From: CAZKUN01 sp964555935
GTDB taxonomy: Bacteria > Armatimonadota > Zipacnadia > Zipacnadales > VGFC01
Length of the DNA stretch: 14,100 nt
Direction of reading: 5' to 3'
Assembly: GCA_964555935.1 (NCBI GenBank)
Contig: CAZKUN010000233.1
Span: 1 to 14,100, forward strand
The notes beneath the pieces were generated by a model that saw only the letters and a program-made list of their open reading frames with translations, was not told the DNA's origin and did no database searches. This document shows, one piece after another, positions 1 through 6,676 of this stretch (positions are counted from its first letter, which is position 1; every line of letters starts with the position of its first letter). The position numbers were made by a program, and so were the translations under genes.

Positions 1-36
1 GATCGCGATGGTCAGGTAGGGAGGACGGGCAACAAC

Positions 37-1044
37 ATGAGCGCTATGGGACGGACAGGCCTGAAGCAGATGATCTCCGTTGTCGTCCTGTGCTTGCTGA
101 TCCCGGTGGCCGGACCCGCGCAGGAGGCGGGGTGGGGCCACGTGATCGTTACGGATGACGTGCTCGACGCGTGGATTATGAGCGTGCTCGACCATCGGAT
201 TGCGAAGATCTACGCCGCGTCGAAACCTGATCTCGAGGCCGAGGACGCGGACCCGGGCGACACGGTGCCCGCCGTGCAGGCGCTCGCGAACGACGAGACG
301 CTCAACAACCTGGTTCAACTGTATGGCTTCGTGAGCGCTCACGCGTGGGCCGACGCGACCAACCGCATCAACTCGGGGCTCTACTGTGGCGTGCCGATTG
401 CGATGTCGGAGGAACTCGTGCCCGCCGAACCGGAGGCCGCGGCGGCGTTCAGGCGCGAAGTTGACCAGCAGGTGGAGGCCATGCGCGAGATGTTCGGCCG
501 GATTACGGATGCGGAGCAACAGCTCATCATCGAGCGGCTGGAAGACATGCGCATGGTCATGTTCGGCGAGCCGCCACGGGACACGCCGACGCTTGAGCTT
601 GAGAGCTTGCAGCGGTGGATCGCCTGCGATCGCGATGAGAGAGTCGGCGCTGTCCTCGACGAGGTCGGAGAGCACCTGCGCGACGGACCGGCCGCGTTGA
701 AGCAGCTGATTCTCATGAGGTCGGTCGCTCCCGAGATCGACGCGGCGGTGAGGGCTCAGGGCTTCGCGGGCGGCAATGAGTGGGCCGGCGCAACGATGCA
801 GGTGGTGGGCGCGCTGCTGGAGGCGGGGATCGGCCTCAAGCTCGACGCGCTTGACCAGAATGCCGTGGAGTACACGCCCGAGGAGTTCGCGAAGCTACTC
901 AACGAGCAGTACATGAGCCTCGCCGATCTGCACCTGGCCTTCGGGGCCCGGCCGGTGGAGGACATCGGTCTAGCCGGCAAGTATCGCGAGTCGATTTTCA
1001 AGGCTCTGGGCGGCGCGGCCGGCGCGACCGGCGAGCAGACCTGA
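37..1044 (+). CDS. Unrecognised exported protein, 335 aa
   Basis: I do not recognise this family. Residues 1-28 look like a signal peptide: basic residues (R6, K10), a hydrophobic core ISVVVLCLLIPVAG, then a possible signal peptidase I site after GPAQ. The remaining 300 or so residues are rich in Glu, Asp, Ala and Leu and probably mostly helical, with only three cysteines and no further membrane segment, so the product is likely periplasmic or secreted. The ATG at 37 is chosen because a GGGAGG lies at 19-24, but the spacing is long (12 nt); the ATGs at 46 and 70 are alternatives. The gene ends with TGA and converges on the URO-D-like gene with only 7 nt between the two stops and no terminator hairpin in that gap. 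It is the only complete plus-strand gene and is probably not functionally tied to the minus-strand block. Confidence 0.8.
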   Translation: MSAMGRTGLKQMISVVVLCLLIPVAGPAQEAGWGHVIVTDDVLDAWIMSVLDHRIAKIYAASKPDLEAEDADPGDTVPAVQALANDETLNNLVQLYGFVSAHAWADATNRINSGLYCGVPIAMSEELVPAEPEAAAAFRREVDQQVEAMREMFGRITDAEQQLIIERLEDMRMVMFGEPPRDTPTLELESLQRWIACDRDERVGAVLDEVGEHLRDGPAALKQLILMRSVAPEIDAAVRAQGFAGGNEWAGATMQVVGALLEAGIGLKLDALDQNAVEYTPEEFAKLLNEQYMSLADLHLAFGARPVEDIGLAGKYRESIFKALGGAAGATGEQT

Positions 1045-1051
1045 GGGCGCG

Positions 1052-2065
1052 CTACGTGGTGAGCTTGTGCCACTCGTCGAAGACGGCGTCGACGCACGCG
1101 GGATTGGCGCCGGGGCCGAACTCGAGCTGGGCAACCACGCCGCCGGCGGGATCGTAGAGAGAATCGACGACGCGGCGGACGGCGGCGCGAGCGACCTCGG
1201 GATCGGCTGACGGCAAGACGTGCTGGCGGCAGATCTCACCCCAGAAGGTGATGCACCCCTTGTAGCGGCGGGCAATCTCCTCGATGTCCATGCAGAAGAG
1301 CTGGGAATTGACCGCATCGACGCCGATCTCAATGAGGTCCTCGTAGATCTCGAAGATGTGCCCGTCCGAGTGCAAGAAGAATCGCTTCCCCGCAGCCTTC
1401 ACCATGTGGACCATCTCGGCATAGCACGGGCGGAAGATCTCGCGCCACAACGTCGGCGGGATGAGCAGCGCGTGTTGCGTGCCCCAGTCGTCATTCTGGC
1501 TGATGGCATCGACGTCGGTATCAAGCCAGGCCCTCGCGACGGCCATGTTGTACTCGTGGACCTTGTCGCGAAGTTCGCACAACTCGCGCGGGCGCTCCAT
1601 GATGTCAATGAACAGGTTCTCGGTGCCGCGGAGGAACTGCATCTGCTCAAAGAGCGTGGGGACCGAGGTCATGATGAATTGGTCGGAGGCCGCGCAATGC
1701 TCATTGACGCCGGTGAGGTTCTCGGGCTTGGGTACCAACTCCCACGGGGCCTCGATGGCGTTGAGCGTCGACCAATCGGTAAGCTGCGGATTCTTGACCT
1801 CGCCGATGACGCCGGCCTGGATGTTGGTGAACTCGCAACCCCAATCGTCGATGTAGGTGCCGGCGTCGGTCTGGACGCCGATGCGGCGCTTGCTCTCGGG
1901 CGGCGACCACGGGGCGTATCCGAAATCATCGGGCCACCGGCGCGCGATGTCGGCGTACTCGTCGGGGTAGGTGGAGGTGGCGATGGGGAGGACCCAGAGC
2001 TGGCGCGGCGGGCGGTCGGGGTCTTCGAATGTGATGGCTCGAGTAACGCGTTCGCGCGAGGTCAT
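1052..2065 (-). CDS. Uroporphyrinogen decarboxylase (URO-D) family protein, HSDG variant
   Basis: This 337-aa TIM-barrel protein shows the family pattern of the non-heme URO-D group: an N-terminal MTSRERVTRA helix followed by EDPDRPP (residues 14-20), and the strand with H-S-D-G-H at 232-236, where methylcobamide:CoM methyltransferases (MtaA/MtbA) have a zinc-binding H-x-C-G. Here the cysteine is replaced by Asp, so zinc binding of the MtaA type is doubtful. The substrate-binding arginine motif of true HemE is not visible. Family knowledge: such paralogues are abundant in saccharolytic environmental bacteria and mostly uncharacterised; some act as corrinoid-linked methyltransferases. No corrinoid protein gene is nearby. 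The start at 2065 is preferred to an upstream in-frame ATG at 2086 because GGAG sits 7 nt before it. It is the last gene of the minus-strand block. Its TAG stop lies in a CTACG context like the tails of the intergenic palindromes. Confidence 0.88.
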   Translation of the reverse strand: MTSRERVTRAITFEDPDRPPRQLWVLPIATSTYPDEYADIARRWPDDFGYAPWSPPESKRRIGVQTDAGTYIDDWGCEFTNIQAGVIGEVKNPQLTDWSTLNAIEAPWELVPKPENLTGVNEHCAASDQFIMTSVPTLFEQMQFLRGTENLFIDIMERPRELCELRDKVHEYNMAVARAWLDTDVDAISQNDDWGTQHALLIPPTLWREIFRPCYAEMVHMVKAAGKRFFLHSDGHIFEIYEDLIEIGVDAVNSQLFCMDIEEIARRYKGCITFWGEICRQHVLPSADPEVARAAVRRVVDSLYDPAGGVVAQLEFGPGANPACVDAVFDEWHKLTT

Positions 2066-2072
2066 GGTGGAT

Positions 2073-2076
2073 CTCC
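2073..2076 (-). promoter_or_regulatory. Shine-Dalgarno GGAG deciding the 2065 start
   Basis: On the minus strand GGAG is followed by seven bases (ATCCACC) and ATG. This supports starting the URO-D-like gene at 2065 rather than at 2086. Confidence 0.75.
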
Positions 2077-2087
2077 GGTGGCGCACT

Positions 2088-2117
2088 GCCGACGGGCTGG
2101 AAGCCCGTCGCTACGCG
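2088..2117 (+). repeat. Intergenic palindrome P1 (GACGGGCT stem)
   Basis: The stem GACGGGCT (2091-2098) pairs perfectly with AGCCCGTC (2102-2109) around the loop GGA, followed by the tail GCTACGCG. All 30 bases are identical to the element at 2956-2985. It fills most of the 54-nt gap between the AKR-like gene and the second URO-D-like gene. A second copy of the tail core, CTACGCGGG, follows at 2120 and contains the TAG stop of the AKR-like gene. Confidence 0.9.
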
Positions 2118-2119
2118 CC

Positions 2120-2911
2120 CTACGCGGGCACGGGCGCGAGGAGGATGTCGCGGACGATTCCCGCGTTCTCCTCGACCATGTTGTCGTTGTCGCCGCGGTG
2201 CATGCCGACGTTGACCAGGTCGGTGGGCTTGATGCCATCGAAGGCGTACTCGAAAGCCATCCGGGCATCGATCCGGCCGGCGCCCATGATCTTGTAGCCG
2301 ATGCAAGGCTTCTGAATCCGGCGCGTGCACTCGGCGGCCGGGCCGACATCGGCGAGTCCGAACTTGTGGCCCGCCCCCGAGTGGAGACTGCCGCAATTGA
2401 AGAAGCAGACCATGTGGAAATCCGCGATGTCGAGGCCATCTACCCAGTAGTGGACATTGGGGTGGTGCGCGGCGACGCCGACGGGGATGCCCTTGGCCTT
2501 GGCGTGGTCGATCCACGAGCGCAAGGTCTCTTCATCCTCCTGCGTGTAGAGATTGTCGACCTGGCCCCCATGGAAGAAGAGCGCCTTGCAGCCCATGTCG
2601 GTGACGATGTCGACTGAATCGAGCATGCCTGATGAGAGGCAATTGACCTGGGCGATCCAGTTCAGGTTGCCGCCCGCGCCGAGGTACTGGCCCATCGCCT
2701 CGACGACGTGGGGAGTCTCGTTATTGCTGATCATCGTGTTGATCCCGGCGGCTTCGGCACGGTGCCAGGTCTCGATGATGCGGTCGACCGTGTGGTAAGA
2801 GCGCATCGCCTCGTCGCGGTCGGCATTCTGGTGGCTGTAGCCGCCGAAGGGATTCGCGCCGATGATGAGACGCGTGGACTCGAAGCCGCAGAAATCGACG
2901 GTTGGGAGCAT
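2120..2911 (-). CDS. Aldo/keto-reductase-like TIM-barrel protein, 263 aa
   Basis: The sequence reads like a TIM barrel with an aldo/keto-reductase-type N-terminus: STRLIIGANPFGG (residues 12-24), then a helix with DRIIETWHRAEAAGINTM, repeated strand-helix units, and a late NVGMHRGDNDN segment where AKR proteins carry their last barrel strand. At 263 aa it is shorter than usual AKRs, and I cannot see the standard NADPH-binding C-terminus or a clear Asp-Tyr-Lys-His tetrad, so it may be an isomerase, lyase or divergent oxidoreductase. No signal peptide. Start 2911 is chosen because GGAAAGG lies 7 nt upstream; an extension to 2992 would run through the palindrome at 2956-2985 and is unlikely. It lies between the two URO-D-like genes and is flanked by two identical 30-nt repeats, which makes this gene look like a cassette. 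Function unknown; a role in sugar or sugar-acid metabolism is inferred only from the neighbours. Confidence 0.8.
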   Translation of the reverse strand: MLPTVDFCGFESTRLIIGANPFGGYSHQNADRDEAMRSYHTVDRIIETWHRAEAAGINTMISNNETPHVVEAMGQYLGAGGNLNWIAQVNCLSSGMLDSVDIVTDMGCKALFFHGGQVDNLYTQEDEETLRSWIDHAKAKGIPVGVAAHHPNVHYWVDGLDIADFHMVCFFNCGSLHSGAGHKFGLADVGPAAECTRRIQKPCIGYKIMGAGRIDARMAFEYAFDGIKPTDLVNVGMHRGDNDNMVEENAGIVRDILLAPVPA

Positions 2912-2918
2912 GTTAAGG

Positions 2919-2925
2919 CCTTTCC
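2919..2925 (-). promoter_or_regulatory. Shine-Dalgarno GGAAAGG deciding the 2911 start
   Basis: GGAAAGG stands seven bases before the ATG at 2911 on the minus strand and excludes the longer reading frame that begins at 2992. Confidence 0.7.
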
Positions 2926-2955
2926 AATGAGAGAGTTGGACGGACCACGGCGACG

Positions 2956-2985
2956 GCCGACGGGCTGGAAGCCCGTCGCTACGCG
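2956..2985 (+). repeat. Intergenic palindrome P2, identical to P1
   Basis: Stem GACGGGCT (2959-2966), loop GGA, stem AGCCCGTC (2970-2977), tail GCTACGCG. It is a perfect direct copy of the element at 2088-2117 and lies between the first URO-D-like gene and the AKR-like gene. Confidence 0.9.
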
Positions 2986-2994
2986 AAGACACGC

Positions 2995-4038
2995 CTAGTA
3001 TACCCCGAACTCGCGGATGGCGTCGAACATGGCGATGACGTTTTCGACGGGCGTCTCCTCGAGGATGTAGTCGTGGCTGGCGCCCGCGACATAGCCGCCG
3101 CCGGGAGCCATGATGGCGAGAGCCTCGCGGGTTCTGTCGCGGACAACGTCAGGCGTGCTCTCGATGAGCCACTTCTGCGAGTCGATCGCCCCGTTGAAGA
3201 GGATGCTCTGTCCGTAGTCGCGTTTGAGCGTGGCGAGATCCATGCCGCAGCAGAAGGGCTGGACGGCGTGGAAGCCGTTGAGGCCCGCGTCGACCATTGT
3301 CGGCAGCAGAGGCTCGACGCCGCCGCAGCAGTGGAGCTGGACCAGCAGGTCGTGTCTGTGGCCGAGATCGATCAGCCGGGCGAGGTGAGGCATTAGGAAC
3401 TGCTCAAACTGCTTCGGCCCGATCAACGGACCCATCTGCCCGCCGAAGTCATTGCCGATGAAGAAGATGTCGATGACTTCGGCGGCGACCTCGAAGGTGC
3501 GACGGCTGACCTCGAAGTAGAAGTCGACGATGCAGTCAAGGACAGCGTGCACAACCTCGGGCTCGTCGGACATCTTCAGCAGCAACCCCTCCATGCCGAG
3601 GAGGTCGATGGCGTCGTGCCAGTAAGGCGACCACTCGCCGCCGAGGATGGCGTACTCACCCTCCCAGCGAAGGGCGTCGTCGTGGATGGAAGAGACATCC
3701 GCCCAATCGGGATCCGGCCACGCGTATGCGTAGACGTCGTCAACGGACGCGTCGGCGAGAGGGTGGGTCATGGGCTGGCCATAGCCATGGCCGCGGCGTT
3801 CGATGCCGAAGGGCGTGCGCATCGTGGCGCCGGCGGATAGGGCCTCGTCCGGCGCGCTGAAGGTGGATGTCACGCGGCGGAAGTCGTCGCCGAAGCGGAC
3901 GAAGAGGGCCTCGGTATCGGTGATGCCCAGTTCGACCTTGGCTTTCTCGAGGAACTCAGGCGACGCGCCGCACCAGCACGGAACGCGGTCGGGTTCTCTG
4001 TGGGCAAAGGCGGTTAGGACTCTCTCTCGTGATGTCAT
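2995..4038 (-). CDS. Uroporphyrinogen decarboxylase (URO-D) family protein, HCCGG variant
   Basis: This 347-aa protein opens with MTSRERVLTAFAHREPDRVP, the usual N-terminus of the URO-D/MtaA superfamily. Visible landmarks are GNDFGGQMGPLIGP (195-208), HCCGG (236-240) and GGGYVAGASHDY (313-324). H236 and C238 match the H-x-C of the zinc site known from MtaA/MtbA; the third ligand cysteine of MtaA would fall near the GASHDY segment and is absent, so metal binding is possible but unproven. HemE-specific arginines are not evident. The protein is probably cytoplasmic. It is likely translationally coupled to the mutarotase gene, whose TGA ends three bases before this ATG; only a weak GAG precedes the start. 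The partner 337-aa URO-D-like protein two genes downstream has HSDG at the equivalent place, so the two paralogues have probably diverged in mechanism or act as a non-identical pair. Methyl transfer or an unknown lyase reaction are the main possibilities. Confidence 0.9.
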   Translation of the reverse strand: MTSRERVLTAFAHREPDRVPCWCGASPEFLEKAKVELGITDTEALFVRFGDDFRRVTSTFSAPDEALSAGATMRTPFGIERRGHGYGQPMTHPLADASVDDVYAYAWPDPDWADVSSIHDDALRWEGEYAILGGEWSPYWHDAIDLLGMEGLLLKMSDEPEVVHAVLDCIVDFYFEVSRRTFEVAAEVIDIFFIGNDFGGQMGPLIGPKQFEQFLMPHLARLIDLGHRHDLLVQLHCCGGVEPLLPTMVDAGLNGFHAVQPFCCGMDLATLKRDYGQSILFNGAIDSQKWLIESTPDVVRDRTREALAIMAPGGGYVAGASHDYILEETPVENVIAMFDAIREFGVY

Positions 4039-4041
4039 AGG

Positions 4042-4380
4042 TCACTCGCAGTGGAAGACTTCCTCCATCGGCGCCCACCAGTCGCCCTCGGCCAGGTCGG
4101 GCAAGGGTTCCTGACACGGCATGCACTCGTTCCACCAGCGCTGGGTGGTGTCGTCGGCCGCCATCTTGGCCATGTCGCCGTCGAAGTCGGCGCCGACGTA
4201 CTCGAAATAGCTGAAGAGGTAGTGCTTGCCGTCGGGCATCTTGCGCAAGTGGATGGAGTAGTTGCGCATGTTGCATTCGTGGATCATGGCCAGCACGTCA
4301 GGCCAGACGGCGGCGTGGAGCTTCTTGTACTCGTCGATTCTCTCGGCTCTGACGCCGATGACCATAGCGTAGCGCTGCAT
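4042..4380 (-). CDS. rhaM: L-rhamnose mutarotase
   Basis: The 112-aa product matches RhaM (YiiL, DUF718) in length and pattern: Y18 and H22 in the EYKKLHAAVWPD segment correspond to the active-site Tyr and His of the E. coli enzyme, RNYSIHL follows as the next strand, QRWW occurs at 80-83 and the chain ends in the typical MEEVFH. RhaM interconverts the alpha and beta anomers of L-rhamnose (the family can also act on related sugars) before isomerisation; it is a small cytoplasmic ferredoxin-like-fold dimer. The start is well supported by AAGGAG 7 nt upstream. The gene lies 60 nt after the amidohydrolase gene, with palindrome P3 in that gap, and its TGA is three bases from the start of the URO-D-like gene. 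No rhamnose isomerase, rhamnulokinase or aldolase is in the window, so the pathway may be non-phosphorylating or encoded elsewhere. Confidence 0.93.
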   Translation of the reverse strand: MQRYAMVIGVRAERIDEYKKLHAAVWPDVLAMIHECNMRNYSIHLRKMPDGKHYLFSYFEYVGADFDGDMAKMAADDTTQRWWNECMPCQEPLPDLAEGDWWAPMEEVFHCE

Positions 4381-4402
4381 TGAGGTCTCCTTTTGGCTCG
4401 AC

Positions 4403-4432
4403 GGCCGCAGGCAAGAATGCCTGCGCCACGGG
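4403..4432 (+). repeat. Intergenic palindrome P3 (CGCAGGCA stem)
   Basis: Stem CGCAGGCA (4406-4413), loop AGAA, stem TGCCTGCG (4418-4425), tail CCACG. The 30-nt block recurs in inverted orientation, with a single mismatch, at 5827-5856 on the other side of the amidohydrolase gene. Confidence 0.88.
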
Positions 4433-4440
4433 ACGGCGGT

Positions 4441-5700
4441 CTATGCGTCGAGGCCGTAGAGCGTTACCGCGTTGTCGTGGAGCAGCTGGTGCACCAGCGA
4501 CATCGCGGTCGTCTCGCTGAGGAAGTCGCGCTCGACCTTGGTTGCCAACACATCGGCCAGGCACGAGCGGGCCATGATGAGATGGCTGTAGACCATCTCC
4601 GGCCAGTGGACATCCGAGCCGAAACCGAGGATGCGATCTCCCGGGACGAGGTCGATCCATTCGCTCATCGACTGGCGGCTGCCCTCCATCGTGATGACGT
4701 ACATCCAGGCCATGTTGAGCCAGACGTTGCCGCAGTGCTTGCCCATCATGCCCAACTCGCGGCTGAAGGGGTAGCCCGCGTGGAAGAGGTCGAACTTCGT
4801 GCTCTTGTTGGCATGGATGAGGGGCAGCAATCCGAGCGGATTCGAATCCGGGATGTGGCCCCAGTTGCCCTGGACGCCGGTGTGGATCTGGAAGACCTGG
4901 TCGAGTTCGCAGGCGACCTCGGCCATGAAGAAGATGAGGTGATCCTCGAGCGCCTTGCGGTCGGGCCAGCAGAGGGCTTCGCCCTTGAGCGCGCGGTCGA
5001 AGACGCAGGACGCGGTGGCCTCGGCGACGGGCTCGGACGCCAGCGTGCGGCGGTAGGCATGGGCGAGCTTGATGCCGACCGAGCCACGGTCCTTGTACTG
5101 CTGGATGAGCTGGACGAGGGCGGCCTTCAGCCGGTAGAGATCGGTGATGGATACGTCGAGGTGCTCCTCGAGGCCTTTGCGGTTGTCCGCGTTGTGGAGT
5201 TCAAGGGCCCCCTCCATGCGGAGCGTGCAGGTGAAATACTCGGGCTCCCAATCACCGAACCAGGGGACGTTGAGGATCTGAGTCTTGACCTTGGCGATAT
5301 CCTTGGTGACTTTGTGATACCACTCGGGATCGCTGGTGCGGCGTTTGATAGTCTCGTTCAGCGCCGACCAGTTGCTGTCGTCGAGGTCATCGTCGGCGAA
5401 ATCGAAGACGGCTTTATAGGTGACGATGTTATGGCGCCAGTACGATTCGTTTCGCGTGCGGAGCAGGACGGGCTTCAGCCGCTCCCAACGGTCCTTATCG
5501 GTCGCGCAGCCATCGTAGAGCTGACCCGATCCCACGCCGGTGGCCATGTTGATCTCGCGCTCGTAGTAGGCCATGAGCGAGAAGAGGTCGAGCCCGCCGT
5601 GAGCGTTGTACTCGCTCTTCAGCGAGGTGTGGGAATGGCAATCGATCGTGTGAAGCGATTCCATCTCGGCGTGGATGCGGTCGCGGAGTCCAGATGACAT
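4441..5700 (-). CDS. Amidohydrolase-superfamily protein (amidohydrolase 2 / uronate-isomerase-like), 419 aa
   Basis: Metal-ligand positions of the amidohydrolase TIM barrel can be followed in order: H22-x-H24 in IDCHSHTS after strand 1, K211 in GIKLAH, H273 in QIHTG, H307 in DLFHAGYP and D363 in GFGSDVHW. There is no signal peptide, so the enzyme is cytoplasmic. The length and the layout, with a large insertion (about residues 50-200) between strands 1 and 2, recall the uronate-isomerase branch and related COG2159-type proteins, whose members isomerise, hydrolyse or decarboxylate sugar acids and aromatic acids; the exact reaction cannot be told. It is followed by the mutarotase gene, which favours a sugar-derived substrate. 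GAGG lies 7 nt before the ATG. It is the first gene after a 283-nt gap, so the transcript of the lower five genes may start there, although no promoter is recognisable. The gene is bracketed by inverted copies of one 30-nt palindrome. Confidence 0.85.
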   Translation of the reverse strand: MSSGLRDRIHAEMESLHTIDCHSHTSLKSEYNAHGGLDLFSLMAYYEREINMATGVGSGQLYDGCATDKDRWERLKPVLLRTRNESYWRHNIVTYKAVFDFADDDLDDSNWSALNETIKRRTSDPEWYHKVTKDIAKVKTQILNVPWFGDWEPEYFTCTLRMEGALELHNADNRKGLEEHLDVSITDLYRLKAALVQLIQQYKDRGSVGIKLAHAYRRTLASEPVAEATASCVFDRALKGEALCWPDRKALEDHLIFFMAEVACELDQVFQIHTGVQGNWGHIPDSNPLGLLPLIHANKSTKFDLFHAGYPFSRELGMMGKHCGNVWLNMAWMYVITMEGSRQSMSEWIDLVPGDRILGFGSDVHWPEMVYSHLIMARSCLADVLATKVERDFLSETTAMSLVHQLLHDNAVTLYGLDA

Positions 5701-5742
5701 TGGGCACCTCGGGAGGTTCAGAGTGAGGTGGGGAGTTCGCGA

Positions 5743-5764
5743 CCCTCACCCCTTGCCCCTCTCC
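5743..5764. repeat. C-rich low-complexity element in the intergenic gap
   Basis: This stretch reads CCCTCACCCC, then TTG, then CCCCTCTCC on the plus strand (GGAGAGGGG and GGGGTGAGGG on the minus strand). It resembles a short G-rich intergenic element (GGGAGAGGG...GGGGTGAGGG) that I recall from genomes of several phyla; this identification is from memory and only one copy is present here. Confidence 0.4.
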
Positions 5765-5790
5765 TTCCTTGCCGTTGCCTCACCGTGCCT

Positions 5791-5808
5791 GCGGGTCTCC
5801 CGACCCGC
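5791..5808 (-). repeat. Intergenic palindrome P4 (GCGGGTC stem)
   Basis: Read on the minus strand: stem GCGGGTC, loop GGGA, stem GACCCGC, then AGGCACGG instead of the usual CTACG tail. It is the weakest member of the palindrome family but keeps the all-purine loop. Confidence 0.6.
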
Positions 5809-5826
5809 TCCGTCGCCTCTGCCGTT

Positions 5827-5856
5827 CCCGTGGCGCAGGCGTTCTTGCCTGCGGCC
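5827..5856 (-). repeat. Intergenic palindrome P5, inverted copy of P3
   Basis: On the minus strand it matches P3 at 29 of 30 positions: stem CGCAGGCA, loop AGAA, stem CGCCTGCG, tail CCACG. The one difference turns an A-T stem pair into a wobble-type pair. It lies in the gap upstream of the amidohydrolase gene. Confidence 0.88.
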
Positions 5857-5886
5857 CGTCGCCGTCCCTCGCTCCGCACCCGCCCT

Positions 5887-5914
5887 CGCGTAGCACCGAC
5901 GCCCCCGTCGGTGC
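5887..5914 (-). repeat. Intergenic palindrome P6 (GCACCGACG stem)
   Basis: On the minus strand: stem GCACCGACG, loop GGGG, stem CGTCGGTGC, tail CTACGCG (9 perfect pairs, 5893-5914). Its stem is closely related to those at 8609 and 12301. Confidence 0.85.
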
Positions 5915-5983
5915 ATGGAAACCCAAGCAACCGCCGCCCGTACTCAGGTACTGAATGGGGAGTGTTCAGGGCCTCAATCCGGC

Positions 5984-6616
5984 CTACGGCCTGGGTTGGG
6001 AGGCGGCTTGCTCGGCTTGGAGGAGGAGGGCGGCGGTCTTCTCGGCTTCGCAGATGATGGCGTAGTCGCGGGCGGTCTTGCCCTCGGGGTCCCGATGGAG
6101 TGGGTCGACGCCATGCTTAAGGAGCAGGTTTACCATCTCGACGCTATCGTAGCGGACGGCTTGCCAGAGAAGGGTATTGCCATTCGGATCCGCCGCAGCG
6201 ACGTCGTACTCGCTGTCGATTAGTGCCTGGAGATATGTGACGGCGCCGTACCTGACGACATTTTCTACGACCGTCCCGTTCGTAGCTCGGACATCCGGAT
6301 TCGCGCCATACTCGAGCAGGACGAGTATGGCATCGCACAGTCCACCGTGCGTGAAACTGGCTGCAGCCCCGATGGCGCTGAGGCCCTGCACATCTGGAAG
6401 ATCGGGGTCGGCGCCGCCCTCCAGCAGTACCCGCAGCATCCGCACGTTCCGAGTGCGGATGGGCGGCGAGCGATAGACGTTGGTTGTGCGGTCGGGATCG
6501 ACGCCTTGGTCCAGCAATTGCTGGACTCGTGGGATGTCGCCGCGCCGCACGGCGAGTTCCAACTGGCGGACGGGGCGCATCAGAAGCGTATCGCCCGCGA
6601 ATACGAGCAAGACCAA
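5984..6616 (-). CDS. Ankyrin-repeat protein, start uncertain
   Basis: From a TTG at 6616 the frame gives 210 aa with about six ankyrin-like units (roughly residues 19-46, 50-78, 79-114, 115-146, 147-179 and 180-203), each with the helix-turn-helix pattern ending in LLxxGxDPD, such as LLDQGVDPD, LLEGGADPD, LLEYGANPD and LLKHGVDPL. Ankyrin repeats bind partner proteins; the partner is unknown. The start is a problem. The frame runs back without a stop to the TAG of the membrane-protein gene (6677), and those 20 codons encode a basic stretch and SWTALSALVLLVFAG, a plausible membrane anchor. However, they contain no ATG, GTG or TTG, and the TTG at 6616 has no Shine-Dalgarno. An ATG at 6580 would remove the anchor but keep all repeats. 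Possibilities are a non-canonical start, readthrough from the upstream gene, or a recently lost start. It is probably co-transcribed with the membrane-protein gene. Confidence 0.75.
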   Translation of the reverse strand: MVLLVFAGDTLLMRPVRQLELAVRRGDIPRVQQLLDQGVDPDRTTNVYRSPPIRTRNVRMLRVLLEGGADPDLPDVQGLSAIGAAASFTHGGLCDAILVLLEYGANPDVRATNGTVVENVVRYGAVTYLQALIDSEYDVAAADPNGNTLLWQAVRYDSVEMVNLLLKHGVDPLHRDPEGKTARDYAIICEAEKTAALLLQAEQAASQPRP

Positions 6617-6676
6617 CGCGCTTAGAGCAGTCCAGGAGCGCGTGGATCGGGCGCTCTGGTCAGGCAGGATGACCGC

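Noticed and set aside
1..19. C-terminal end of an upstream plus-strand gene (I-A-M-V-R-stop, TAG at 17-19)
   Set aside because: The frame is possible and suits the spacing to the gene at 37, but six codons cannot support a gene call.
1220..2617. 465-codon plus-strand open frame
   Set aside because: It lies antisense across the URO-D-like and AKR-like genes and crosses the palindrome between them. Its translation is low in complexity (V, D, A, G, E, R) with no motif.
2088..2985. CRISPR-like spacing of identical 30-nt repeats
   Set aside because: There are only two copies almost 870 nt apart with a complete gene between them, and no cas gene.
4393..5697. 434-codon plus-strand open frame
   Set aside because: It is the antisense shadow of the amidohydrolase gene, whose metal-ligand motifs clearly mark the minus strand as coding.
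5935..5955. GTAC-N4-GTAC inverted repeat as an operator
   Set aside because: Four-base arms in one copy are too weak to support a regulator-binding site, and no regulator gene is nearby.
6636..6657. GAGCGC/GCGCTC inverted repeat upstream of the ankyrin frame
   Set aside because: The stem is only 6 bp with a 10-base loop that is not all purine, there is no CTACG tail, and it lies in possibly coding sequence. It is not a member of the palindrome family.
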